In this document: piece after piece, positions 16,837 through 24,978 of the stretch
How positions within the stretch are numbered: position 1 is the stretch's first letter
How the letters are laid out: each line of letters begins with the position of its first letter
Assembly: GCF_900141755.1 (NCBI RefSeq)
Contig: NZ_LT670844.1
Span: 4,216,001 to 4,280,000, forward strand
DNA length: 64,000 bases
From: Bradyrhizobium lablabi
GTDB taxonomy: Bacteria > Pseudomonadota > Alphaproteobacteria > Rhizobiales > Xanthobacteraceae
Direction: 5' to 3'
The notes under the pieces: generated by a model
Database searches by the model: none
What the model was told of the DNA's origin: nothing
Seen by the model: the letters and a program-made list of their open reading frames with translations, nothing else
Made by a program: the position numbers and the translations under genes

Positions 16837-17871
16837 ATGGGTTACAAGATCGCGGTGGTCGGAGCGACCGGCAATGTCGGGCGGGAAATGCTCAACATCC
16901 TGGACGAGCGCAAATTCCCGGCGGACGAGGTGGTGGCGCTGGCGTCACGCCGCAGCATGGGCGTCGAAGTGTCCTATGGCGATCGCACCCTGAAGGTCAA
17001 AGCGCTCGAGCATTACGATTTCTCCGACGTCGATATCTGCCTGATGTCGGCGGGCGGCGCGGTGTCGAAGGAATGGTCGCCGAAAATCGGCGCCGCCGGC
17101 GCGATCGTGATCGACAACTCCTCCGCCTGGCGGATGGATCCCGACGTGCCGCTGATCGTGCCCGAGGTCAACGCCGATGCCGTTTCGGGCTTCAGCAAGA
17201 AGAACATCATCGCCAACCCGAACTGCTCGACCGCGCAACTCGTGGTGGCTTTGAAGCCGCTGCACGACAAGGCGGTGATCAAGCGCGTCGTGGTTGCGAC
17301 CTATCAATCGGTCTCCGGCGCCGGCAAGGACGCCATGGACGAATTGTTTACCCAGACCAAGGCGGTCTACACCAACAGCGAACTCGTCAACAAGAAATTC
17401 CCCAAGCGGATCGCCTTCAACGTCATTCCCGAGATCGACGTGTTCATGGAGGACGGCTACACCAAGGAAGAGTGGAAGATGATGATGGAGACCAAGAAGA
17501 TTCTTGATCCCAAAATCAGGCTTACTGCTACGTGCGTACGCGTGCCGGTGTTCGTCGGCCATTCCGAAGCCGTCAACATCGAGTTCGAAAATCCGATTTC
17601 AGCCGATGAAGCGCGCGACATCCTGCGCAACGCGCCAGGCTGCCTCGTGATCGACAAGCACGAGCCCGGCGGCTATGTCACGCCCTACGAAGCGGCGGGC
17701 GAGGACGCCACCTATATCAGCCGCATCCGCGAGGATGCGACGGTTGAGAACGGCTTGGTGCTGTGGTGCGTCTCGGATAATCTACGCAAAGGCGCGGCGC
17801 TGAACGCGATCCAGATCGCCGAATGCCTGATCAACCGCAAATTGATCAGCGCTAAGAAGAAGGCGGCCTGA
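16837..17871 (+). CDS. asd: Aspartate-semialdehyde dehydrogenase
   Basis: This 344-residue enzyme reduces aspartyl phosphate to aspartate semialdehyde with NADPH, the branch point to lysine/diaminopimelate, threonine and methionine. It has the N-terminal Rossmann motif VVGATGNVGREML (7-19), the catalytic Cys130 in NPNCSTAQ and the VPVFVGHSEAVNIEF segment with the active-site His. Length is typical. It starts at an ATG after GGAGAG. dapF for the same pathway lies elsewhere in the window. Confidence 0.96.
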   Translation: MGYKIAVVGATGNVGREMLNILDERKFPADEVVALASRRSMGVEVSYGDRTLKVKALEHYDFSDVDICLMSAGGAVSKEWSPKIGAAGAIVIDNSSAWRMDPDVPLIVPEVNADAVSGFSKKNIIANPNCSTAQLVVALKPLHDKAVIKRVVVATYQSVSGAGKDAMDELFTQTKAVYTNSELVNKKFPKRIAFNVIPEIDVFMEDGYTKEEWKMMMETKKILDPKIRLTATCVRVPVFVGHSEAVNIEFENPISADEARDILRNAPGCLVIDKHEPGGYVTPYEAAGEDATYISRIREDATVENGLVLWCVSDNLRKGAALNAIQIAECLINRKLISAKKKAA

Positions 17872-17899
17872 TCAGGAATAGCGGAGCCGGGGAATTGCG

Positions 17900-18466
17900 A
17901 TGAGCGAGCCGCCGGCCCCCTATCGGCCCAACCCTGTGTTGAAACCGGTCGAGCGCGTCATCGAGGCAATATTGTTCAACAGCCGCTGGCTGATGGCGCC
18001 GTTTTATATCGGCCTCGTCGTCAGCCTTTTTGTGCTGCTGCTGAAATTCCTGATGATCCTGTGGGAGTTCATCCTGCATGCGCCCGGCGCCAAGGAGACC
18101 GACATCATCCTCGGCGTGTTGTCGTTGATCGACGTCTCGCTGGTCGGCAATCTGATCGTGATCGTGGTGTTTTCGGGTTACGAGAATTTCGTCTCGCGGA
18201 TCGATGCCGGCGGCCATCCGGACTGGCCGGACTGGATGACCAAGGTCGATTTCGCCGGGCTGAAGCAAAAGCTGCTGGCGTCCATCGTGGCGATATCGGC
18301 GATCCAGGTCTTGAAGGCGTTCATGAACATCGACGCCGCCTTCGACGCCACCAAGATGATCTGGCTGGTCGGCGTGCATCTGGTGTTCGTGATCTCGGCG
18401 CTATTGCTGGCGCTGTCGGATCGTTGGGGTGCCGAGAAAAGCGGCGGTGACAGCGCGGTGCCGTAG
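17900..18466 (+). CDS. YqhA/UPF0114-family inner-membrane protein
   Basis: This 188-residue protein has three or four hydrophobic helices (about 35-58, 72-98, 133-150 and 158-175) and the family pattern FNSRWLMAPFYIGL followed by GNLIVIVVFSGYENFVS. The family is conserved but biochemically uncharacterised. It follows asd by 28 bases on the same strand and may be cotranscribed. A family E repeat follows its stop. Confidence 0.85.
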   Translation: MSEPPAPYRPNPVLKPVERVIEAILFNSRWLMAPFYIGLVVSLFVLLLKFLMILWEFILHAPGAKETDIILGVLSLIDVSLVGNLIVIVVFSGYENFVSRIDAGGHPDWPDWMTKVDFAGLKQKLLASIVAISAIQVLKAFMNIDAAFDATKMIWLVGVHLVFVISALLLALSDRWGAEKSGGDSAVP

Positions 18467-18471
18467 GGTAA

Positions 18472-18579
18472 CCCTCATGGTGAGGAGCGCGGCTTCGCGC
18501 GTCTCGAACCATGAGGCCCGGACTCGTGCCGGTGGCCATCCTTCGAGACGCGGCCAAGTGGCCGCTCCTCAGGATGAGG
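18472..18579. repeat. Interspersed palindromic repeat, family E (CATCCTTCGAGACGC type)
   Basis: It contains CCCTCATGGTGAGGAGC, GTCTCGAACC, CATCCTTCGAGACGC and a closing CTCCTCAGGATGAGG, which pair in an extended hairpin. Its right end supplies the last few codons and stop of the convergent carbonic anhydrase gene. Related copies are at 30106, 32175 and, interrupted, 21242. Confidence 0.75.
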
Positions 18580-19222
18580 TCTGTGCCTCCGTAACGCTCT
18601 TGAATTCCTTCGCCGCCGGATCGAGCACGAACAGCGAGCCTTCGGCGACGCCGAAATAGGCGCCGTGCAGCTCGAGCTCGCCGCGCTCGACCAGGGTGCG
18701 GACGAAGGGAAACGTCATCAGGTTTTCCAGCGAGCGGAACACCGCGGCCTTCTCGATCCGGACCGTGAAATCGGCCATCGTCTCATGCCCGCGCTGGGAG
18801 ACGGTCTCGCCCGGCTTGATGAACATCGACATCCACCGGCCGATGAAGTCGCCGGGCGACAGCGGCTCGATATTGTCGATGAAGGCGCGGATGCCGCCGC
18901 ATTGCGCATGGCCGAGCACCACGATGTGTTTGACCCGCAGCGCCCGCACCGCATATTCCAGCGCCGCCGAGACACCGTGCGCGCCGCCGTCCGGCTGATA
19001 GACCGGCACCAGATTCGCGACATTGCGGACCACGAACAATTCTCCGGGGCCGGCATCGAAGATCACCTCCGGCGACACCCGGGAATCGCAGCAGCCGATC
19101 ACCATCACCGCGGGCGCCTGTCCGCGCTCGGCGAGTTCGCGATAGCGGGTCTGCTCGGTCGGCAGCCGCTGCGAGGTGAACGTCCGATAGCCGTCGAGCA
19201 GATGTTGCGGGAATACTGACAT
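18569..19222 (-). CDS. Beta-class carbonic anhydrase
   Basis: This 217-residue enzyme interconverts CO2 and bicarbonate. Zinc ligands Cys44, His105 and Cys108 and the Asp46-Arg48 dyad are visible in IGCCDSRVSP and LGHAQCGGIRAF. I chose the ATG giving MSVFPQHLLDGY; a longer frame would add about 50 residues across a repeat element. The extreme C-terminus (AQTSS) is read from the inserted family E repeat, so the tail has been replaced or extended. It is presumably cytoplasmic, since no signal peptide is seen. Confidence 0.92.
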   Translation of the reverse strand: MSVFPQHLLDGYRTFTSQRLPTEQTRYRELAERGQAPAVMVIGCCDSRVSPEVIFDAGPGELFVVRNVANLVPVYQPDGGAHGVSAALEYAVRALRVKHIVVLGHAQCGGIRAFIDNIEPLSPGDFIGRWMSMFIKPGETVSQRGHETMADFTVRIEKAAVFRSLENLMTFPFVRTLVERGELELHGAYFGVAEGSLFVLDPAAKEFKSVTEAQTSS

Positions 19223-19285
19223 GCGTCTTGCTAACCATAGGCCGATTGCGGGAACAAGACTTTCGGGCCTTGGGCAGAAATGATA

Positions 19286-19334
19286 GAGCATGATGGGGAA
19301 AAATGGGCCCGCTTTTCCGAGAAAGATCATGCTC
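19286..19334. repeat. Short palindromic repeat, family F
   Basis: GAGCATGAT and ATCATGCTC arms with inner GGAAAAATGGG / CGCTTTTCC form a hairpin similar to that at 3216. It lies between the divergent carbonic anhydrase and CoA-lyase genes. Confidence 0.7.
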
Positions 19335-19418
19335 AAACAATGAGCTGGCGATAAATCCAATTCGACCACGCCGGACCGGATTTATCGCGTGGGTGCGCAA
19401 ATTCCAGGGAACAAAACC

Positions 19419-20297
19419 ATGATCCGTCCGCGCCGCAGCCTGTTGTTCATGCCCGGGTCGAATGCGCGGGCGCTGGAAAAGGCCCGTATTCTCCCCGCCG
19501 ACGGCATCATCCTCGACCTCGAGGATTCGGTCGCCCCCGATGCCAAAGCCACCGCGCGCGACCAGATCGCGCAGGCGCTGGCTGCCGGCGGTTTCGGCAA
19601 GCGCGAGGTGTTGGTACGCGTCAACAGCCTGGACTCGCCGTGGTGGAAGGATGACATCGCGATGGCCGGCAAGGCGCGGCCGGACGGCATTCTGGTGCCA
19701 AAGATCTTCGGCGTGGAGGATTTTGTCACGGTCGGCCGTTCCTTGCGGGATGTCGGCGCTGATCCGTCGATCAAGGTCTGGGCGATGATCGAGACCGCGC
19801 GCTCGGTGCTGCATGCCGACGAACTCGCGGCCGCCTCGCCCGATCTCGACATGCGGCTCGCCGGATTCGTGTTCGGGCCCAACGACATTTCGCGGGAGAC
19901 CCGGATCCGCATGCTGCCGGGCCGTGCGGCGATGATCCCGATGATCACGCATTGCATTCTCGCGACCCGCGCGCACGGGCTCGAAATCCTCGACGGGCCC
20001 TATAGCGATTTTAGCAATGTCGATGGCTTTGCGCTGGAATGCGCGCAGGCGCGCGATCTCGGTTTTGACGGCAAGACGCTGATCCATCCCGGCCAGATCG
20101 TGGCTTGCAACGCGATCTTCACCCCGCGCGAGGAAGAGGTTGCGCGAGCCCGCAAGATCATCGCGGCGTTCGAGCGGCCCGAAAACGCCGCGCGCGGCGC
20201 GATCCAGCTCGATGGCCAGATGGTGGAGCGCCTGCACGCCGAAATGGCCGCCCGCACCATCGCCATCGCCACCGCGATCGCCGCGATGGGGAGTTAG
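19419..20297 (+). CDS. CitE-like CoA-ester lyase (HpcH/HpaI aldolase family)
   Basis: This 292-residue TIM-barrel protein belongs to the citrate lyase beta-subunit/malyl-CoA lyase family. Signature segments are RSLLFMPGSNARALEKA, the metal-binding ILDLEDSVAPDAK, the MIETARSV strand and DGKTLIHPGQI near the C-terminus. Family members cleave or hydrolyse malyl-, citramalyl- or related CoA esters. No citrate lyase alpha or gamma gene is adjacent, so a malyl-/citramalyl-CoA lyase or thioesterase role is more likely. The start ATG follows an AGGGA sequence. Confidence 0.85.
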   Translation: MIRPRRSLLFMPGSNARALEKARILPADGIILDLEDSVAPDAKATARDQIAQALAAGGFGKREVLVRVNSLDSPWWKDDIAMAGKARPDGILVPKIFGVEDFVTVGRSLRDVGADPSIKVWAMIETARSVLHADELAAASPDLDMRLAGFVFGPNDISRETRIRMLPGRAAMIPMITHCILATRAHGLEILDGPYSDFSNVDGFALECAQARDLGFDGKTLIHPGQIVACNAIFTPREEEVARARKIIAAFERPENAARGAIQLDGQMVERLHAEMAARTIAIATAIAAMGS

Positions 20298-20302
20298 TTC
20301 AC

Positions 20303-20426
20303 GTCGTCCCGGCCTTGAGCCGGGACCCATAACCACAACCGTCAGTAATTGCGCCAAAGCCGTCGTACAGCCTTTTTTAAAATGAGAAGCCGCGGCGTAT
20401 GGGTCCCGGCTCAAGGCCGGGACGAC
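20303..20426. repeat. Interspersed palindromic repeat, family C (GTCGTCCCGGCCTTGAGCC type)
   Basis: The arms GTCGTCCCGGCCTTGAGCC...GGGACCCATA and TATGGGTCCC...GGCTCAAGGCCGGGACGAC are near-perfect inverted copies about 75 bases apart. A more diverged copy is at 23448. It fills the gap between convergent genes. Confidence 0.8.
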
Positions 20427-20440
20427 AACGGGAACGAGGG

Positions 20441-21235
20441 TCAGCGGAACTTCTCTGCCGCCCACGCGTACAAACTGCCGGCAACGGGCGGCTGATGGCC
20501 ACGCCCCTTCGGCGAAATGTGCAGCCCGATGATGTCGGGATCGCTGATTAGTTTCGAAAAATCCGACCGCTCGAAAAAGCGCTTGGGGTCGGCATGCACC
20601 GCATAAAACGATTTTTGCGGCAGCGCGCGGTGCAACTCGCCGGTGCGGCGGGCGAGCGCGGTCAGCGAGGCCGGGCCGTAGATCGCGATGCGAATGTCGG
20701 ACAGGCGGTTCGATCCGCCGCGCAACTGACGCAGCGCGAAGGTCAGGCGATGCCGCAGCGCCAGCCAGTCCGGCGTCAGTTCCTCCTGTTCCATCAGCTC
20801 TTCGAACGCCAGCACGATCGGGTGGCCGGCGGGCAGATACAGCACCGAATTGCCGAGCTGACGCGGCCGCTCCCAGGCGAAAAACGGCTTTGCCGGGTCG
20901 ATCTCGATCGGTTTTAACAACAACACATCGGCGTCGAGCCACAGGCCGGCACGAAGCGCCATCAGCCGCATCCGGAAAAAATCGGAGAATTGCAAAATGG
21001 TCCAGTCGCGCCAGGAGCCGTCCGGCTGCGCCGGACGCAATTTTTCCGAGAACGAATGCGGCAAGATCGCTTCGGCCTCGGCGTTGCCGACGCCATCGGG
21101 CAATTGTGGAAGCGGCTCGAAGCTGTAGACGGTGACCTTATGGCCGGCCGCCACCTGCGATCGCAGGCAGGTCAGCCGCAGCGGATCGAGCGGTCCGCGC
21201 CAGAAGGTGACGACGTCGGGTAGCGGCGCACTCAT
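20441..21235 (-). CDS. GT32-like glycosyltransferase with DXD motif
   Basis: This 264-residue protein has the sugar-nucleotide-binding pattern FSDFFRMRLMALRAGLWLDAD with the DAD triad at 101-103, as in capsular/OCH1-type glycosyltransferases of family GT32. No signal peptide or membrane segment is evident, so it should act in the cytoplasm on a sugar acceptor. The donor and acceptor are unknown. It stands alone between repeat elements, not in a polysaccharide cluster. Confidence 0.72.
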   Translation of the reverse strand: MSAPLPDVVTFWRGPLDPLRLTCLRSQVAAGHKVTVYSFEPLPQLPDGVGNAEAEAILPHSFSEKLRPAQPDGSWRDWTILQFSDFFRMRLMALRAGLWLDADVLLLKPIEIDPAKPFFAWERPRQLGNSVLYLPAGHPIVLAFEELMEQEELTPDWLALRHRLTFALRQLRGGSNRLSDIRIAIYGPASLTALARRTGELHRALPQKSFYAVHADPKRFFERSDFSKLISDPDIIGLHISPKGRGHQPPVAGSLYAWAAEKFR

Positions 21236-21255
21236 ACTATCCCCGTCATCCTGAG

Positions 21256-21439
21256 AGTCTGACTGAAAATGCGGCCAAATGGAATCGGTGGTTTAGTGAA
21301 ACTCGTCATGCCCGGGCTTGTCCCGGGCATCCACGTCTTTCCGGCAGAGAAGCAAGAAAGACGTGGATGGCCGGGACAAGCCCGGCCATGACGTGGTTAG
21401 AAAGTGTCCGAATGAGCCGGCCGCATTTTCAGTCGGACT
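21256..21439. mobile_element. MITE-like element with 21-bp inverted repeats and 5-bp target duplication
   Basis: The 184-bp element begins AGTCTGACTGAAAATGCGG and ends with the inverted copy; the 21-base termini (21256-21276 and 21419-21439) differ at one position. The pentamer CTGAG flanks both sides (21251-21255 and 21440-21444). It has no open frame of its own, and its interior holds a complete family B repeat. These are the properties of a miniature inverted-repeat transposable element mobilised by a transposase elsewhere. Confidence 0.7.
21304..21393. repeat. Interspersed palindromic repeat, family B (inside the MITE)
   Basis: The arms CGTCATGCCCGGG...CCACGTCTTTC and GAAAGACGTGG...CCCGGCCATGACG match the elements at 13906 and 23996. 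This copy lies entirely within the MITE-like element. Confidence 0.8.
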
Positions 21440-21601
21440 CTGAGGAAGCCGCAGCGCGGCCGTCTCGAAGGACGACGGCCCGGGTGGCTCATCCTTCGAG
21501 GCTCGCCCAGCGGTGCAAGTGCACCGCAAGGCTCGCACGTCCAGCGACAACGAAGCCGTTGCGCGGGGATGACGGATTTGCCATGAGTGTGCAGCGTCAG
21601 A

Positions 21602-22207
21602 TCAGGCCCAGGCGCGCTCGGTTTTCGCCTTCGCTTCATAGGCGTCGATCGAGGTCTTCTTCTCCATGGTCAGCCCGATGTCGTCCAGCCCGTTGATCAG
21701 GCAATGCTTGCGGAACGGGTCGATCTCGAATTTCACCTTGCCGCCGTCGGGGCCGCGGATCTCCTGATTGGCGAGATCGATGGTCAGCGTCGCATTGGCG
21801 CCGCGCTCGGCGTCGTCGAACAATTTGTCGAGGTCGTCCTGGCTGACGCGGATCGGCAGGATGCCGTTCTTGAAGCAGTTGTTGTAGAAAATATCGCCGA
21901 ACGAGGTCGAGATCACGCAGCGGATGCCGAAATCGAGAAGCGCCCATGGCGCGTGCTCGCGGCTGGAACCGCAGCCGAAATTGTCGCCGGCGACCAGCAC
22001 CCTGGCGTTGCGGTAGGCCGGCTTGTTGAGGATGAAGTCCGCATTCTCGCTGCCGTCATCGTTGTAGCGTTGTTCCGAGAAAAGCCCCTTGCCGAGCCCG
22101 GTGCGCTTGATGGTCTTCAGGTACTGCTTCGGGATGATCATGTCGGTGTCGACATTGATGATCTTCAACGGCGCCGCGACGCCTTCCAGCGTGGTGAATT
22201 TTTCCAT
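21602..22207 (-). CDS. leuD: 3-Isopropylmalate dehydratase small subunit
   Basis: This 201-residue swivel-domain subunit works with LeuC to isomerise 2- and 3-isopropylmalate. The family blocks [14 protein letters not shown] and [17 protein letters not shown] are present, and length is typical of alphaproteobacterial LeuD. I chose the ATG giving MEKFTTLEG; a GTG three codons upstream is possible. leuC is encoded on the same strand about 3 kb upstream, separated by small unrelated genes, so the subunits are not in one compact operon. Confidence 0.95.
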   Translation of the reverse strand: MEKFTTLEGVAAPLKIINVDTDMIIPKQYLKTIKRTGLGKGLFSEQRYNDDGSENADFILNKPAYRNARVLVAGDNFGCGSSREHAPWALLDFGIRCVISTSFGDIFYNNCFKNGILPIRVSQDDLDKLFDDAERGANATLTIDLANQEIRGPDGGKVKFEIDPFRKHCLINGLDDIGLTMEKKTSIDAYEAKAKTERAWA

Positions 22208-22290
22208 GGGTCGCACTTCTCGGTTCGAGACTGGGAAAAGCGTGCGTGTTTATCGCGAATACGGCCCGTATCAAAGGGCAAATTTGCCTA

Positions 22291-22338
22291 GCGCGTATTC
22301 CGCAAAAGTGACTTCGGTTTTGCGAATAGAATACGCGC
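22291..22338. repeat. Short palindromic repeat, family G (GCGCGTATTCCGCAAAA type)
   Basis: GCGCGTATTC and GAATACGCGC arms with inner CGCAAAA / TTTTGCG form a hairpin. A second copy is at 27565. It lies between leuD and the upstream metallopeptidase gene. Confidence 0.7.
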
Positions 22339-22350
22339 CAAAAAGAGACT

Positions 22351-22746
22351 CTAGCCTTGCGCCTCGATCGCCTCCATGTCGGCATCCGAGAGCCCAAAAT
22401 GATGGCCTATCTCGTGGATCAGCACATGGCGGACGATACGGCCGAGGGTCTCGTCATGCTCGGCCCAATAATCCAGGATCGGGCGCCGATACAGCCAGAT
22501 CATGTTGGGCAATCGCGCAATATCGTCATTGCTGCGAAACGGCAGGCCGACGCCATGGAACAGGCCGAGCAGGTCGAATTCGCTCTCGGCATCCATCTCG
22601 TCCAGGACTTCTTCGGTCGGAAAATCGTCGACGCGGATGATCAGGCCCTCGCACAGATCGCGAAAACCCTTCGGCAGGCGCTCGAAAATGGCGTGCGCCA
22701 TGGTCTCCATTTCGGCCAATGAGGGGGCTTTGGCTGAGGTCCACAT
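22351..22746 (-). CDS. Zincin-like metallopeptidase family protein
   Basis: This 131-residue protein has the zinc-metallopeptidase motif HEIGHHFG (His111, Glu112, His115) near its C-terminus in the context HVLIHEIGHHFGLSDADM, as in the small zincin-like family (PF06262 type). The family is widespread in actinobacteria and alphaproteobacteria, but its substrate is not established. No signal peptide is visible. It is encoded upstream of leuD on the same strand, with a short repeat in the gap. Confidence 0.82.
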   Translation of the reverse strand: MWTSAKAPSLAEMETMAHAIFERLPKGFRDLCEGLIIRVDDFPTEEVLDEMDAESEFDLLGLFHGVGLPFRSNDDIARLPNMIWLYRRPILDYWAEHDETLGRIVRHVLIHEIGHHFGLSDADMEAIEAQG

Positions 22747-22873
22747 CTCGCCTGTTTAGCGCGGCTTCGGCCGAACTGCATGCCGGATTTGCGATCGGTT
22801 CCTGCCGCGCAGTTGACCTTGGCGCCGCAATCGGGGACGTTGCGGGCGCTGAAACAGGTTTTGGGTGGACGTA

Positions 22874-23197
22874 ATGATACCGATCAGGACAGCGGCAATC
22901 TTGGTTGGCCTGGCAGGCGCCATTTCGTTGCCGGCGACAGGAGCCGGCGCGCAATCCGCGCCGCAGGGCCAGCTTGTGGCGCAGGCCTCGCAGCCCGAAT
23001 TTACGGAGCCGCCCGCCCCGGTCCGTAGACGCCCCCAGCCACGGTTGCGGGTCTATCCGAGTTACGACGGCGTCATTCCCCGGTACAATCCCGGCCCGAA
23101 CGCCGTGCGCGAATGCAACGCCACCTATGTGCAGGAATACCGGCCCAGCGGCACCGTGATCGTGCCGCGCATGAGCTGTTATTGGCGGCCGGGCTAG
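22874..23197 (+). CDS. Small exported protein of unknown function
   Basis: This is a 107-residue protein with a signal peptide (about 1-27, ending ATGAGAQ). The mature part is rich in Pro, Gln and Arg and contains RVYPSYDGVIPRYNPGPNAVR and two cysteines (ECNATY and MSCYWRPG) that could form a disulfide. A GTG three codons upstream is an alternative start. I recognise no known domain. It is probably periplasmic. Confidence 0.62.
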   Translation: MIPIRTAAILVGLAGAISLPATGAGAQSAPQGQLVAQASQPEFTEPPAPVRRRPQPRLRVYPSYDGVIPRYNPGPNAVRECNATYVQEYRPSGTVIVPRMSCYWRPG

Positions 23198-23201
23198 GAA
23201 C

Positions 23202-23429
23202 CTAGTGCCAGCGCCGGCGCGCCGCGCCGATCAGTCCGGCGCCAACCACCAGCGCGGAGGTTCCATAGACCAGAATCGCCATGGCCAGTTGGGTGAAATT
23301 GCTGGCCGAGCCCGGGCCGCCGCCGGGGCCCTGCGAGGCGAAAGCCGCTGAGGTTTCGAGCAAGGCGAGTGTTGATGCAGCGGCGAACGCGAGTTGCGAT
23401 ATTCGATCCCGTATTCGAGACGATGGCAT
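23202..23429 (-). CDS. Small Gly-rich membrane or exported protein
   Basis: This 75-residue protein has a cleavable-looking signal (about 1-33, ending SAAFASQ), a GPGGGPGSAS linker and a C-terminal hydrophobic helix (LAMAILVYGTSALVVGAGLIG) followed by ARRRWH. The ATG was chosen for its strong GGAAGGAGA sequence upstream. Its stop is five bases from the stop of the convergent small exported gene. Function is unknown. Confidence 0.6.
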   Translation of the reverse strand: MPSSRIRDRISQLAFAAASTLALLETSAAFASQGPGGGPGSASNFTQLAMAILVYGTSALVVGAGLIGAARRRWH

Positions 23430-23447
23430 GACAATCTCCTTCCAGTC

Positions 23448-23580
23448 GTCGTCCCCGCGAACGCGCGCGAACGCGGGGACCCATAACCGCCGGCGTTCGC
23501 GATTACTCCCAGATCGCAGCTCCAGCCTTCGTAAAAACAAACGCCTGTGGTTATAGGTCTCGGCTCAAGGCCGGGACGAC
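23448..23580. repeat. Interspersed palindromic repeat, family C, diverged
   Basis: GTCGTCCCCGCGAACGCG and GGGACCCATAACC at the left oppose GGTTATAGGTCTCGG and CTCAAGGCCGGGACGAC at the right. It is a diverged relative of the element at 20303, located upstream of the divergent small genes. Confidence 0.6.
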
Positions 23581-23672
23581 AGCGACAGATACGGACGACA
23601 GCCTATGCCGGTTTTAAAAATATCGCGCGCGCTTGATCAAGTCAGGGTTGCTAATGCACGGAGGAGTGTTGC

Positions 23673-23966
23673 ATGACAAAATGGATCGGCGCGGTCATCC
23701 TGGTGCTCCCCCTGATATTCGCGGGCTCGGCGGCGATCCATCCGGCCGCCGCGGAGCCATCGCCGGCCGCGCTGCAAAAGCCGCAAGCGCTGAAAGCAAC
23801 CGACGTCAGCGCGCGGCGCCGTTATCGGCATCACCTGCTTTTTGTCGATCGCGCATATCCCGGGCCCTATTTTCCTTCTTATTACGACCGGCCCCATTAC
23901 TACGCACCGGCGCCGTTCGTGCCGTTCAACTTCGGCTATCCGCTATTGCCGCCACCGTGGTGGTAG
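23673..23966 (+). CDS. Small exported Pro/Tyr-rich protein
   Basis: This is a 97-residue protein with a signal peptide (about 1-28, ending HPAAAEP). The mature part is basic and then rich in Tyr, Pro and Phe (YPGPYFPSYYDRPHYYAPAP), ending LPPPWW. A GGAGGAG sequence precedes the ATG. Composition resembles small envelope proteins of rhizobia; no enzymatic motif is seen. Confidence 0.62.
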   Translation: MTKWIGAVILVLPLIFAGSAAIHPAAAEPSPAALQKPQALKATDVSARRRYRHHLLFVDRAYPGPYFPSYYDRPHYYAPAPFVPFNFGYPLLPPPWW

Positions 23967-23995
23967 GGCTGGCTTTACAAAGGCGCTCATATTTC

Positions 23996-24085
23996 CGTCA
24001 TGGCCGGGCTTGTCCCGGCCATCCACGTCTTTCTTTTACATTGTAGGCAAAGACGTGGATGCCCGGCACAAGGCCGGGCATGACG
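23996..24085. repeat. Interspersed palindromic repeat, family B
   Basis: The arms CGTCATGGCCGGG...CCACGTCTTT and AAAGACGTGG...CCGGGCATGACG match those at 13906 and 21304. It follows the small exported gene. Confidence 0.8.
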
Positions 24086-24303
24086 AACTCAAAATCTCCT
24101 CGTCAGCAGCACGACGCCCTGCGTCGCAGGCTTCGCAGTCTCTAGCCAGCTGCCTCCGTCCATCATTGCCACGGGCGCATTCACGGCGCGTTCACCTCGC
24201 TATCTCCAATTTAATGTAGGGAGCGAATCGCAAATGAAGGTCCGAAGTCAGGCCATTTCCTGCCCCGCTCTTCGTCGTCCATAAAAAGGGGAGGGTGTTG
24301 CGC
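24086..24303. other. Gene-free stretch with no recognised signal
   Basis: Together with the preceding repeat this makes a 337-base gap between two exported-protein genes. Apart from GGGGAGGG just before the next start codon I see no RNA, terminator or convincing promoter. Confidence 0.5.
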
Positions 24304-24942
24304 ATGACGAAGATACGGGATTCCGGGCGCGCCGTTGTCCGTCGCGTCGTCAGTTGCTTTGGCCTGATGACTGCCGTGATGCTGGCGCTCCCGGCGGTGA
24401 GCCAGCGCGCGGAGGCGCTGTCGCTGATCAATCCGACCGCGGTGCCATCAGCGAAACATGCCGACGACGGGCTCGTGACCGAGGTACACGGTGGACATGG
24501 TGGCGGCCATGGCGGCGGCGGTTTCCACGGCGGCGGCGGTGGTGGCTTCCATGGCGGGGGCTTCCACGGCGGTGGCGGCTTCCATGGTGGCGCCGCCGTG
24601 TTTCACGGAGGCGGCGGCGCCGCCGTATTCCATGGCGGTGGCTATCGCGCCGCAGGCCCGGTCTTCCACGGCGGCGGCTATCGCTACGGCGGATATCATT
24701 ACGGTGGCATGCGTTACGGCGGCGTTCGGTTCGCGCACCATCACCACTTCCATCGGCACTTCTTTTACGGCTACGGGCCGTCCTATTATTATGATGATTA
24801 CCCGTATTACGACTATCCGCATTACTATCATCCGCACCGCCGCTGCCCGGTGGTCTGGACCCATTACGGCCCGCGCCGCGTCTGTCACCTCCACCGGTGG
24901 CATCACCACTGGCGCCATCACCACCGGCATCACTGGTATTGA
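24304..24942 (+). CDS. Exported Gly/His/Tyr-rich repetitive protein
   Basis: This is a 212-residue protein with a signal peptide ending near ERAEAL-like residues at about 39 (SQRAEALS). A glycine-histidine repeat region (about 62-120) of GGFHGGG-type units follows, then a Tyr/His-rich segment (RYGGYHYGGMRYGG, YYDDYPYYDYPHYY) and a terminal run rich in HHWRHHHRHH. Such composition could bind metals or form a flexible, surface-associated matrix, but this is inference. I chose the ATG after GGGGAGGG over a TTG three codons upstream. A strong hairpin follows the stop. Confidence 0.75.
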   Translation: MTKIRDSGRAVVRRVVSCFGLMTAVMLALPAVSQRAEALSLINPTAVPSAKHADDGLVTEVHGGHGGGHGGGGFHGGGGGGFHGGGFHGGGGFHGGAAVFHGGGGAAVFHGGGYRAAGPVFHGGGYRYGGYHYGGMRYGGVRFAHHHHFHRHFFYGYGPSYYYDDYPYYDYPHYYHPHRRCPVVWTHYGPRRVCHLHRWHHHWRHHHRHHWY

Positions 24943-24978
24943 TGAACTGACGAACGGTTGAGATGGGTGATTGAAATG

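Larger units (their letters stand above)
21242..21574. repeat. Family E-like palindromic repeat, interrupted by a MITE
   Basis: CCCGTCATCCTGAG at the left continues at 21445 with GAAGCCGCAGCGCGG, CGTCTCGAAGGACGA, CTCATCCTTCGAGGC and a closing GGGGATGACGG. Removing 21256-21444 restores a continuous family-E-type repeat. The rest of the gene-free interval up to 21601 shows nothing else. Confidence 0.55.

Noticed and set aside
18783..20942. 719-codon minus-strand open frame spanning carbonic anhydrase, the CoA lyase and the glycosyltransferase
   Set aside because: It crosses three well-supported genes and two repeats in other frames; composition is typical of a high-GC shadow frame.
24480..24942. 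Possible CRISPR or DNA tandem array in the Gly/His-rich gene
   Set aside because: The repetition is at the codon level with irregular spacing and is fully explained by the protein sequence.
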